Shown here one piece after another: positions 18,207 through 25,849 of a DNA stretch of 64,000 nt (position 1 is the stretch's first letter; every line of letters starts with the position of its first letter). The notes below the pieces were generated by a model. It saw nothing but the letters and a program-made list of their open reading frames with translations, made no database searches and was not told the origin of the DNA. The translations under genes and the position numbers were made by a program. This stretch comes from Nocardia sp. NBC_00416 (GTDB lineage Bacteria > Actinomycetota > Actinomycetes > Mycobacteriales > Mycobacteriaceae): positions 1,180,501 through 1,244,500 of the forward strand of contig NZ_CP107932.1 in assembly GCF_036032445.1 (NCBI RefSeq). The letters are read 5' to 3'.

Positions 18207-18679
18207 AGGTTCGGCTCCTTGCGTTGTGTCCGGCGGTCGACAGCGAGCACGTGCTTGCAGACAAGGACGGTGTCGCCGTGCTGGTTGACCGCTGTGTACT
18301 GCTTGGTGACGAGTCCGATGGCCGGGGTTCGGTGGTCGGCGAGGTCGACGACCTCCGACGTCGCGCGCACCGTGTCCCCGGGGACGACCGGGCGCGGGAA
18401 ACGGATCCGGTCGTAGCCGTAGGCGACCGCGCGGCCGTTGTACTCGACGGTGAGACCGACGACCACACCGAAGGTGAGTACGCCGTGCGCGATCACACTG
18501 CCGAATTTCGGCGTCGCGTAACCGGAATCGGTATGCGCCGGGTGGTGGTCGCCGGTGAGGTGGGCGAACAACGAGATATCGGCGGCGTCGATGACACGGG
18601 TTCCGCCGGTACCGGTCTCACCGATCGTGTAGTCCTCGAAGTAACGGTCTTCGAAGGTGGGGGTCGCTGGTGTCGTCAT
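18203..18679 (-). CDS. MaoC-family (hot-dog fold) hydratase
   Basis: 158 residues. FEDYTIGETGTGGTRVIDAADISLFAHLTGDHHPAHTD is the family's N-terminal region; key parts are FAHLTGDHHPAH, with the catalytic Asp/His, then FGSVIAHGVLT. It would hydrate or dehydrate an acyl-CoA thioester. This matches the CoA-transferase encoded in the same operon. It shares one base with the transporter stop and overlaps the dehydrogenase start by 4. Confidence 0.88.
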   Translation of the reverse strand: MTTPATPTFEDRYFEDYTIGETGTGGTRVIDAADISLFAHLTGDHHPAHTDSGYATPKFGSVIAHGVLTFGVVVGLTVEYNGRAVAYGYDRIRFPRPVVPGDTVRATSEVVDLADHRTPAIGLVTKQYTAVNQHGDTVLVCKHVLAVDRRTQRKEPNL

Positions 18680-20025
18680 CAGTGCGCTCCGGTGGGGACG
18701 GCGTCGCTCGGCCGATCGGTCAGATGGTTGAAGTGGTCGTCGCTGCCCTGGTCGGCGTCGCTGCGATAGTGCTTGGACAGATACACCGATACGAACGCGA
18801 CGGTGGCCATGACCACCATCCACACCGCGACCGGCCACCAGTGTCCGAAGCCGGCGAACAGGGCTGTGGCGATCAGCGGGGTGGTGCCGCCCAGCAGTGC
18901 GCCACTCACCTCGCGGGCGAACGCGACGCCCGAATACCGCATGGCGGGCGGGAACATCTCGGCCAGGAACGCGGCCTGGGCCGCGTAGCAGGTGGCCACC
19001 GCGCCGACGAAGCAGACGACCAGCGCGAGGATGATCAGGGCGGGGACACGGGTGTCGATGAGGGCGAACATCGGGAACGCCCAGAGGACTCCGAAACCGG
19101 CGCCGAACATGAACAACCTGCGCCGGCCGACGCGGTCGCCCAGCCTCCCGAACACCGGCATGAACGCCGCGCCCGCGGCCAGCACCACCGCGTTGATACC
19201 GAGTCCGGCCATGGCCGCGAGACCGATGTCGTTGGTCAGATAGCTCAGCGCCCAGACCTGCGGAATATAGGAGAAACCGGAGAGCATGAAGTTCGATCCC
19301 AGGCTCAGCGCGAGCCGGCCCTTGGCCGTCCGGAACAGTTCGAACAGCGGAATTTTCGTATCGTCGCTCTTCGCCTGCTCGAAGCTTGCGGTCTCGGCGA
19401 CCTGGCGTCGGATGTAGAGGCTGATCCCCAGCATTACGAGGCTGAGCAGGAACGGAATGCGCCAACCCCATTGTTCGAAGTTGTCGCCGGTCGCCCATAA
19501 CGCGAATTGGAAGGTGCCCAGTCCCAGCGCCGAGCCCACCCAGACGCCCGCGCCCGACCACGAGGCATAGAAACCGCGGTGGCCGACGGGCGCCGCCTCC
19601 GACGACAGCACGATCGCGCCCGCGTACTCCGCGCCGGCACCGAGGCCCTGGACGACCCTCAGCAGTACCAGCAGCGCCGGCGCGAGGATGCCCACTGACT
19701 GGTAGCTGGGCAGCAACCCGATGAGCGCGGTCGAGACGCCCATGATCCCGAGCGTGACGACCATGACCGGTTTGCGGCCTATCTTGTCGCCGAGATGCCC
19801 GAACACCACACCGCCGAACGGTCGCGCGAAGTACCCGACCGCGAAGGTGGCGAAGGACGCCAGCAAGCCGGTGGTGGGGCTGCTGTCGACGAAGAAATAG
19901 GAGTTGAAGACGAGTGCCGCGGCCGCGCCGTACAACGCGAAGTCGTACCACTCGACGAGGCTGCCGACGGCGGCGGCCGCTGCGGCGCGCCGGGCCTGCT
20001 GGACTGGTGGTGCGGTTGTGCTCAT
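18679..20025 (-). CDS. MFS transporter, metabolite:H+ symporter (MHS) type
   Basis: 448 residues and 12 predicted membrane segments. The MHS hallmarks are VGSLVEWYDFALYG in TM1, FGHLGDKIGRKP in loop 2-3 and LRVVQGLGAGAEYAGA in TM4. MHS carriers bring in organic acids such as citrate, 2-oxoglutarate, shikimate or betaines. It follows the CoA-transferase by 28 bases and is probably the uptake system for the operon's substrate. Confidence 0.9.
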   Translation of the reverse strand: MSTTAPPVQQARRAAAAAAVGSLVEWYDFALYGAAAALVFNSYFFVDSSPTTGLLASFATFAVGYFARPFGGVVFGHLGDKIGRKPVMVVTLGIMGVSTALIGLLPSYQSVGILAPALLVLLRVVQGLGAGAEYAGAIVLSSEAAPVGHRGFYASWSGAGVWVGSALGLGTFQFALWATGDNFEQWGWRIPFLLSLVMLGISLYIRRQVAETASFEQAKSDDTKIPLFELFRTAKGRLALSLGSNFMLSGFSYIPQVWALSYLTNDIGLAAMAGLGINAVVLAAGAAFMPVFGRLGDRVGRRRLFMFGAGFGVLWAFPMFALIDTRVPALIILALVVCFVGAVATCYAAQAAFLAEMFPPAMRYSGVAFAREVSGALLGGTTPLIATALFAGFGHWWPVAVWMVVMATVAFVSVYLSKHYRSDADQGSDDHFNHLTDRPSDAVPTGAH

Positions 20026-20053
20026 GAGAATTCTTTCGACGATGCGTCCGCGG

Positions 20054-21268
20054 TCAGGAAAGCTGGGACAGGGCCGGTCGGCGGTGGCGATGCACGGTGC
20101 CCGACGACTCCAGTTCCGCGATCCGATCGATGGTCAGGCCGAGCTCCAGCAGGACCTCTTGGGTGTGCTGGCCGTTGAGCGGTGCCGGCCGGTAGACCTC
20201 CTGGTCCTGTGCGCTCAGGCGGAACGTGAAGCCGGGGGTCACGACGGTGCCCTCGGTGGGATGCTGGTATTCGACGAACGATCCGTTGTGCCGCACCTGC
20301 GGATCGTCGCGGAGTTGGGTGTAGTCGTACACCGGGCCGACCCAGACGCCCGCGGCGGCCAGCTCGTCGAGCCAATGCGCCGTGGTGTTCGCCGCCAGGT
20401 TCTCGGTGACCAGTGCGGAGATCTCGTCACGGTGGGTGAATCCGTCCCGCTCGGCGTCGTAGGCCAGGAACCGGTCGTCGCCGAACACCTCGGCCAGCGC
20501 GTCCATCTCCGCGAACGAGAGCGCGAGGTGGCTGTCGGAGGTGGGAAAGATCCCGTAGGGCGCGCGGATGTAGGAGTGCGCGTGGATCTGATCGGTCGGT
20601 TCCTGCCGGACACCGCCGACGGTCGCGACGCTGATCTCCTGCATCTGCGCGGCGATGATCGAATCCAGCATGTTCACCTCCACCAACTGCCCTTCGCCGG
20701 TGCGCTCGCGATGGAAGAGCGCCGCCATGGCTCCTTCGAAGGCCGAGTAGGCGGTGATGGCGTCCGCCAGGAAGAACGGAGCCGGACGAGGCGCTTCGCC
20801 GTGTCGCCGCGCGCTGGCCAGCGCGCCGCTCATCGCCTGGAGCAGGACATCCTGCCCGGGCCGGTCGGCGTACGGTCCGGTGCTTCCGTAGCCGGACATC
20901 GAAACGTACACGAGGTCGGGTTTGAGTTCGCGCAGGGTCGTGTAGTCCACGCCGAGGCGGTCCGCGACGCCGGGACGGTAGTTCTGGAGGAACACGTCGG
21001 CGCCCCGCACCAGATCGTGGAGCAGCGCGCGCCCTTCCGGGTCCTTCAGGTTCATCGATAGCGAACGCTTATTACGGTTGAGTGAGAGAAACGACGCGTT
21101 CACCGCGTTGCCGCGGGCGCCGCCGGCCGAGACGTGGCGTTGCCATTCGCCGGTCACGGGCTCCACTTTGATCACATCGGCCCCGAGATCAGCCAGTTTC
21201 TGCGCGGCGAACGGCCCGGCCATGGCGATCGACAGATCCAGTACGCGGATCCCTTCCAACACGTTCAT
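20054..21268 (-). CDS. CaiB/BaiF-type (class III) CoA-transferase
   Basis: 404 residues. MNVLEGIRVLDLSIAMAGP starts the Rossmann-like fold; KVEPVTGEW, LNLKDPEGRALLHDLVRGADVFLQNYRPG and the GQDVLLQAMSG region follow, and FLADAITAYSAFEGA holds the expected catalytic aspartate. It transfers CoA between carboxylic acids. The chosen ATG has AGGAGAAGCG just upstream; 19 extra upstream codons in frame are not needed. It is the first gene of the LacI-controlled operon. Confidence 0.88.
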   Translation of the reverse strand: MNVLEGIRVLDLSIAMAGPFAAQKLADLGADVIKVEPVTGEWQRHVSAGGARGNAVNASFLSLNRNKRSLSMNLKDPEGRALLHDLVRGADVFLQNYRPGVADRLGVDYTTLRELKPDLVYVSMSGYGSTGPYADRPGQDVLLQAMSGALASARRHGEAPRPAPFFLADAITAYSAFEGAMAALFHRERTGEGQLVEVNMLDSIIAAQMQEISVATVGGVRQEPTDQIHAHSYIRAPYGIFPTSDSHLALSFAEMDALAEVFGDDRFLAYDAERDGFTHRDEISALVTENLAANTTAHWLDELAAAGVWVGPVYDYTQLRDDPQVRHNGSFVEYQHPTEGTVVTPGFTFRLSAQDQEVYRPAPLNGQHTQEVLLELGLTIDRIAELESSGTVHRHRRPALSQLS

Positions 21269-21329
21269 CTCGCTTCTCCTGCCTCCGGAACCACCGTATG
21301 CGTGGTCCGCTGTGTCCTGCGCCACGAAT

Positions 21330-21354
21330 GTTAGCGCTCACGTTAGCGCTAACG
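21330..21354. promoter_or_regulatory. Tandem LacI-type operators
   Basis: GTTAGCGCTCAC (21330-21341) is followed directly by GTTAGCGCTAAC (21342-21353). The second is a perfect palindrome that extends to CGTTAGCGCTAACG at 21341-21354. GTTAGCGCTAAC closely fits the LacI/GalR consensus with a central CG. The pair lies between the divergent CoA-transferase operon and the LacI gene and very probably represses the operon. Confidence 0.82.
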
Positions 21355-21465
21355 CAATGGCGTCCGGAAATTTTCTGACCCGCCTGGAATCGACCCGGCC
21401 GCAGCCGCCGCGATGCGGCCGGGCGGGTCCGGAGCGGGTACGCTCCGCACAACGCGAGGGACAGA

Positions 21466-22530
21466 GTGTCGGGAGGCGGCGTGGCCGGAACGGACGGGCG
21501 GCGGCGAGTGCGCGCCAAGTCGTCCACCAGATCGGTCACCATGCAGGATGTCGGTCGCGCGGCCGGAGTGTCGGCGCAAACGGTCTCCCGGGCGCTGAGT
21601 TTTCCCGAGCAGGTCTCCGAGGCCACGCGGCAACGCGTCCAGCGCGCCATCGAGGAGACCGGCTACCTGCCCAATCTGGCCGCGAGCAGCCTGGCGTCCA
21701 ACCGCAGTCGGACGATCGCCGCGATCCTGCCGGTCATCTCCACGTCGGTCTTCTCCGATACGCTCCGCGCCGCGGCCACCCGCCTGACGCCCGCGGGCTA
21801 CCAGTTGATCGTCGGCTACACCGACTACCGCCCCGAACGCGAGGAAGACCTGATCCGGGGCTTCATTCAGCGCCGCCCGGACGGCTTCTTCCTCGTCGGC
21901 ACCCTGCACACCCCGGAGACGCTGCGGCTGCTGCGCGCCTACGGGGCGCCGATCGTCGAAACCTGGGACTGGATAGACGATCCCGTGGATACGCTGGTCG
22001 GCTTCTCCAACGAGTCCGCCACCGGTGACCTGGTCCGCGATCTCGTATCCCGCGGACACCGCGAGATCGTCTTCGCCGGCACTCTCAGTTCCGGTGACGC
22101 GCGGGCGATCCGGCGTCGCGACGGATTCGCCGCGACGGTCCGGGCGCTGCTACCCGGCGAGCCGGTCCGGATCGTGGATCTACCGGACCGGGACATCTCC
22201 ATGGACACCGGGGTCGCGCTGCTCGACGCCGCGCTCGAGCGTTTTCCCGAGGCCACGGCGATCATGTTCGCGACGGACGTCTTCGCCGCCGCCGCGGTGC
22301 TCGCCGCCCAGCGCCGCGGTATCACCGTCCCGGATCGGCTGGCCATCACCGGTTTCGGTGATTTCGAGATGGCACGCCATATCAACCCGGCACTGACCAC
22401 GGTCAGCGTCGATATCGAGGAGATCGGCACCAGGGCCGCGGATCTCCTGCTGGCCCGGCTGTCCGGCGCCCCGATAGCGAACACTTCGGTGGATGTCGGC
22501 TATCGCATCGTCACCCGCGCGAGTGCCTGA
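21466..22530 (+). CDS. LacI-family transcriptional regulator
   Basis: 354 residues. The HTH and hinge read VTMQDVGRAAGVSAQTVSRAL, key part DVGRAAGVSAQTVSRAL, then YLPNLAASSLASNRSRTIA. A periplasmic-binding-like effector domain follows, with DGFFLVGT and AITGFGDFEMARHINPALTTV. GTG at 21466 has GCGAGGG upstream; a second GTG at 21481 with GGGAGG is also possible. It is divergent from the seven-gene operon and a hairpin follows its stop. The inducer is unknown. Confidence 0.92.
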   Translation: MSGGGVAGTDGRRRVRAKSSTRSVTMQDVGRAAGVSAQTVSRALSFPEQVSEATRQRVQRAIEETGYLPNLAASSLASNRSRTIAAILPVISTSVFSDTLRAAATRLTPAGYQLIVGYTDYRPEREEDLIRGFIQRRPDGFFLVGTLHTPETLRLLRAYGAPIVETWDWIDDPVDTLVGFSNESATGDLVRDLVSRGHREIVFAGTLSSGDARAIRRRDGFAATVRALLPGEPVRIVDLPDRDISMDTGVALLDAALERFPEATAIMFATDVFAAAAVLAAQRRGITVPDRLAITGFGDFEMARHINPALTTVSVDIEEIGTRAADLLLARLSGAPIANTSVDVGYRIVTRASA

Positions 22531-22539
22531 GCGGACAGA

Positions 22540-22558
22540 ACACCCGCGCCGCGGGTGT
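22540..22558 (+). terminator. Terminator of the LacI gene
   Basis: ACACCCGC, a 3-base loop and GCGGGTGT form a perfect 8-base stem starting 10 bases past the stop. The following 259 bases up to the P450 start show no gene or further structure that I can support. Confidence 0.65.
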
Positions 22559-22817
22559 GGCGAACGCGGGACCGCCCGCTGCGCCACGGCGTGCTCGGGG
22601 CGCGGCCGAGTGCCCCTGGCGTATCGAACGTTTCGGGATCTCTGGACTCCGGGACGAATACCGTCGGGTCGCCCCGGCGGCCACCGATTTCGGGTTTTCG
22701 ACCGCTGTCTTCTGGTTCGGGGCACAGTCCGGTTGCGCGACCTCCGGCGGCGGCCCAGCGGCGCGATACTCCTCGGCGAACGTCCGGTGACGGCCGGGCG
22801 AGTCGAAAGGAACGTTC

Positions 22818-24044
22818 GTGTCGATCACACTGCCCACTTTTCCCGCCGTGAACGAGAATCCGCTCGATACGTGCATCCGGCTCCGGGACACCGCGCCTGT
22901 CGTCCAGGTGGAATTCCCCGGGGGAGTGCCGGGCTACCTCGCACTGACCTATGACGCCGTCCGCGCGATCCTGGCCGGCGACAACACCACGTTCGCCCGG
23001 GATCCGCGGCACTGGCCCGCATTGCACGACGGCACGATCGCCCGGGACTGGCCGTTGCGCGCGGTGGTGCAGGGCGAGCACCTGTCGACCAAGGACGGCG
23101 GCGACCATCGACGGCTGCGCGGCCTGATCAGCAAGGCGTTCACGCCCAGCCGGGTGCAGGCGCTGGAACCGCGTATCCAGCAGATCATCGACGGCCTGCT
23201 CGACGAGGTGGTCGCCGCCGGTGACGGGGTCGATCTGGTGCCCACCTTCACCGAAGCGGTGCCGATGGCGGTGATCTGCGAACTGTTCGGCGTACCCGAA
23301 CAGGATCGGAGCCGGCTGCGCCACTGGACGGCGACCCTCTTGGCGCACAACACTTCTCCCGAGCAGGCCTTCGCGGCGCAGAGCGGGCTCCAGGCATACC
23401 TGCACGACCTGGTCGAACGAAAAGGGCGCGAGCCGGGGGAGGACCTCACTTCGGGTCTGGTGCAGGCCCGTGACCGGGACGACCAGCTCACCACCGACGA
23501 GCTGGTGGCCGTGCTGTGGATCATGCTGGTCGCCGGTCACGAGACCACCGTTCATATGCTGGGTTATGCGATACTCGCGCTGTCCCGACATCCCGACCAG
23601 CTCCGACTGGCCAAAACCGGTCATCTGTGGGCCGATGTCGTCGAGGAGACCGTGCGATATCGCCATTCGGTGATGATGACCAGTTGGAGGTTTACGCTGA
23701 CCGATGTGAACATCGCGGGGGTGGACATCCCGAAAGGCAATGCTGTGGGCGTGGTCTACCAGGCGTGCGGTATAGACCCGGCGGAATACGGCGAGACTGC
23801 GAACCAGTTCGATATCACCCGCAAACAACAGGCCGGGCATCTGGGATTCGGCCACGGACCTCGTTACTGCATCGGTGCCGGGCTCGCTCGGCTGGAGGGC
23901 CGTCTGGCGCTGGCGTCGCTGTATCGGCGGCTGCCGGACCTCGCACTCGATATCGACCCGAACGAGATTCCCTACACACCCTCCTTCTTCACCATCGGTC
24001 CGCTGTCGATCCCGGTCTCCCTCGGTGGGACAGGGTCGCGGTGA
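22818..24044 (+). CDS. Cytochrome P450
   Basis: 408 residues, soluble bacterial type. The I-helix oxygen motif is AGHETT (239-244), the K-helix ExxR is E277-R280 (EETVRYR), and the haem loop is FGHGPRYCIGAGLARLE with the ligand Cys351. All catalytic landmarks are intact. The substrate cannot be read from sequence. No ferredoxin or reductase gene is adjacent, so it must borrow electrons. It starts at GTG with an AAAGGA site upstream. A 54-base gap separates it from an AraC regulator on the same strand, which may control it. Confidence 0.92.
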   Translation: MSITLPTFPAVNENPLDTCIRLRDTAPVVQVEFPGGVPGYLALTYDAVRAILAGDNTTFARDPRHWPALHDGTIARDWPLRAVVQGEHLSTKDGGDHRRLRGLISKAFTPSRVQALEPRIQQIIDGLLDEVVAAGDGVDLVPTFTEAVPMAVICELFGVPEQDRSRLRHWTATLLAHNTSPEQAFAAQSGLQAYLHDLVERKGREPGEDLTSGLVQARDRDDQLTTDELVAVLWIMLVAGHETTVHMLGYAILALSRHPDQLRLAKTGHLWADVVEETVRYRHSVMMTSWRFTLTDVNIAGVDIPKGNAVGVVYQACGIDPAEYGETANQFDITRKQQAGHLGFGHGPRYCIGAGLARLEGRLALASLYRRLPDLALDIDPNEIPYTPSFFTIGPLSIPVSLGGTGSR

Positions 24045-24098
24045 GCGCGGCCGACCGGCCGGCCGGTACTGCCGGCTCGAACCCGTGGGACGGACCCA

Positions 24099-25109
24099 GT
24101 GAAGTTCTATAACGTGACCGCGCGAAATTCGTCGTCGTGGACCACGATCGCCGACAGCTTCGTGCCCATGGATCACGACTACCGTGATTCCGAACGGTGG
24201 AGCGCGACGATGTCGGTGCAGGAGAGCGCCGATTACCGGTTGCTGCGCTGGGATCAGCGGGGGGCGCGGACTTCGTGCCGCACCCGTCCGCTCATCCGCA
24301 GGGTCGCCGGCGACGACTTCTACTGGGTGGTGGTCCCCGACCACGGGACCTACACGGTCCGGTATCAGGACAGCGTCACCAGCGCCGCTCCGGGCCAGGG
24401 CGCCGTCACCATTCTCGATACGGTGTGCCACCTGCACATCCCGCACTCGTCCGCCTACGCGTTCCAGCTTCCCCGCGATGAAATCGACAGCCGGATAGGA
24501 CCGTTCGGGACCCACGCCGCGGAGTTGGACCTCACCTCGGGTCTGGGCCGGATAACCCGGACACTCATTCGTAGTACGCATGCCGAGCAGGGGACGCTGT
24601 CCGCACACGAGTTCGGCGCGGTCTGCCAGCGTATCGGGGAACTGCTGTGCATGTTGTCCGTCGGTGACGCGAGCCCGCAACATAATCAGCATGCCGAGGT
24701 GACCGAACAGGTGCGGCGCTACGTGCGTAGCAATACCGGTCACCGCGACGTCCGGTTGCCGGCCGTGGCCGCCGCGCTGGGCTGGTCGCCTCGGCAGGTG
24801 CGGTCCATGCTGCATCGGAGCGGGATCACCTTCCGCGACCTGCGCCGCGAAGAAGCGTTGCGCGCCGCGTGCGCGCTCCTCGAGGATCCCGCCCATACGG
24901 CGGTGCCGATCGGTGAGCTGGCGGCGCGGTGCGGTTTCAACTCGTCGTGGTTCTCCACCGCGTTCAAAGAAGCACGGGGCGAGACACCGCGCGAATTCCG
25001 GCAGCGGCGGCGTAGCGAACTCGCCGGGCAGGAGCCATCCGATAGCGGGGCACATGATCGGCACCGGGTGATGGGGGACGAGGGCGCTCGATCGGAGGCC
25101 TGGGGTTGA
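24099..25109 (+). CDS. AraC-family transcriptional regulator
   Basis: 336 residues with an N-terminal effector or dimer domain resembling AraC_binding_2 (about 30-200) and a C-terminal double HTH (about 215-315): DVRLPAVAAALGWSPRQVRSML, key part VAAALGWSPRQVRSM, and IGELAARCGFNSSWFSTAFKEA. It starts at GTG. It follows the P450 gene and probably regulates it. The stop codon lies inside a 16-base palindrome. No operator before the P450 could be matched. Confidence 0.88.
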   Translation: MKFYNVTARNSSSWTTIADSFVPMDHDYRDSERWSATMSVQESADYRLLRWDQRGARTSCRTRPLIRRVAGDDFYWVVVPDHGTYTVRYQDSVTSAAPGQGAVTILDTVCHLHIPHSSAYAFQLPRDEIDSRIGPFGTHAAELDLTSGLGRITRTLIRSTHAEQGTLSAHEFGAVCQRIGELLCMLSVGDASPQHNQHAEVTEQVRRYVRSNTGHRDVRLPAVAAALGWSPRQVRSMLHRSGITFRDLRREEALRAACALLEDPAHTAVPIGELAARCGFNSSWFSTAFKEARGETPREFRQRRRSELAGQEPSDSGAHDRHRVMGDEGARSEAWG

Positions 25110-25119
25110 CCGGTCAACC
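25104..25119. repeat. 16-base perfect palindrome over the AraC stop codon
   Basis: GGTTGACCGGTCAACC is perfectly self-complementary and contains the TGA stop of the AraC gene (25107-25109). With no loop it is a poor terminator and a good protein-binding dyad. It could be an operator for the downstream Zn-ribbon gene. Its role is not established. Confidence 0.6.
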
Positions 25120-25346
25120 GTGGCCGGGCGCGTCGTGGCCGCCCGCGACCCCGGGTTCGCGGGCCGCGAGTTCTACCGCTGTAGGGCTCGCGTCGCGTTC
25201 GTCGGGCACCGGGATCAATCCGAAAAAAACCACATGCGACCGGGGGTCGGGGCAGAAATAGGTATATCCCGGGCCGTTCGGCCGAGGCGCCGCGACGGCA
25301 GCCGGGCGACGCTGGATATCGATCGCGTCGACCAGGAGATCGAGGC

Positions 25347-25754
25347 TTGCAGATGTACGAGTGGAACCCAGTGGACATCGGAATCAGCGTCGGAGATTAT
25401 TCGGAATGCGCGGAGAACGCGCTGATATTGCGCCGGTGCGCGAGCTGTACGAGGCTGTTCGCCCCACCGGTGAGCAAGTGCTCGTCCTGCCGGTCCGACG
25501 AATTCGATCGGCTGCCGGCCACCGGCCACGGGTCGATCGTGTGCTGGCGGAAACTGCGCCGCGCCGCGAAGGCCTGCGCCGAGGCGGTGGTGTCGACCAT
25601 CGCCATCGTCGAACTCGACGAGGGGCCCTGGATGTACACGACCATCGAGGGGGAGTTGCCAGGATCCTCGCCCCTACCGGTACGGGTGCAGTTCCGCGCG
25701 CCGCCGCGCGAAGACCGGTTCCCGGTTTTCGCGGTGGACCCGGTTCAGCCCTGA
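25347..25754 (+). CDS. Zn-ribbon/OB-fold (DUF35-type) protein
   Basis: 135 residues. Two cysteine pairs form a rubredoxin-like zinc ribbon, CASCTRLFAPPVSKCSSC, followed by an OB-fold with VDP near the end. Such proteins partner thiolase-like enzymes or acyl-CoA hydratases (ChsH2 type), holding or handing on CoA substrates. No thiolase is adjacent, which is odd. TTG at 25347 has AGGAG eight bases upstream; the ATG six bases later is too far from that site, so TTG is preferred. Confidence 0.8.
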   Translation: MQMYEWNPVDIGISVGDYSECAENALILRRCASCTRLFAPPVSKCSSCRSDEFDRLPATGHGSIVCWRKLRRAAKACAEAVVSTIAIVELDEGPWMYTTIEGELPGSSPLPVRVQFRAPPREDRFPVFAVDPVQP

Positions 25755-25849
25755 GCGCACCCGACCTCTCGCCGCCGGGGTTGCCCGGCGATAGAGTTGG
25801 TGGTGGCGAAAGGTGAGCCCATGTTGCCGGGTGCCCTCGGACATACTCG

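Noticed and set aside
22500..25064. Open frame of about 850 codons on the minus strand opposite LacI end, P450 and AraC genes
   Set aside because: It is antisense to three genes with clear motifs; translation is His/Arg/Gly-rich with no family features, as expected for a GC-rich shadow frame.
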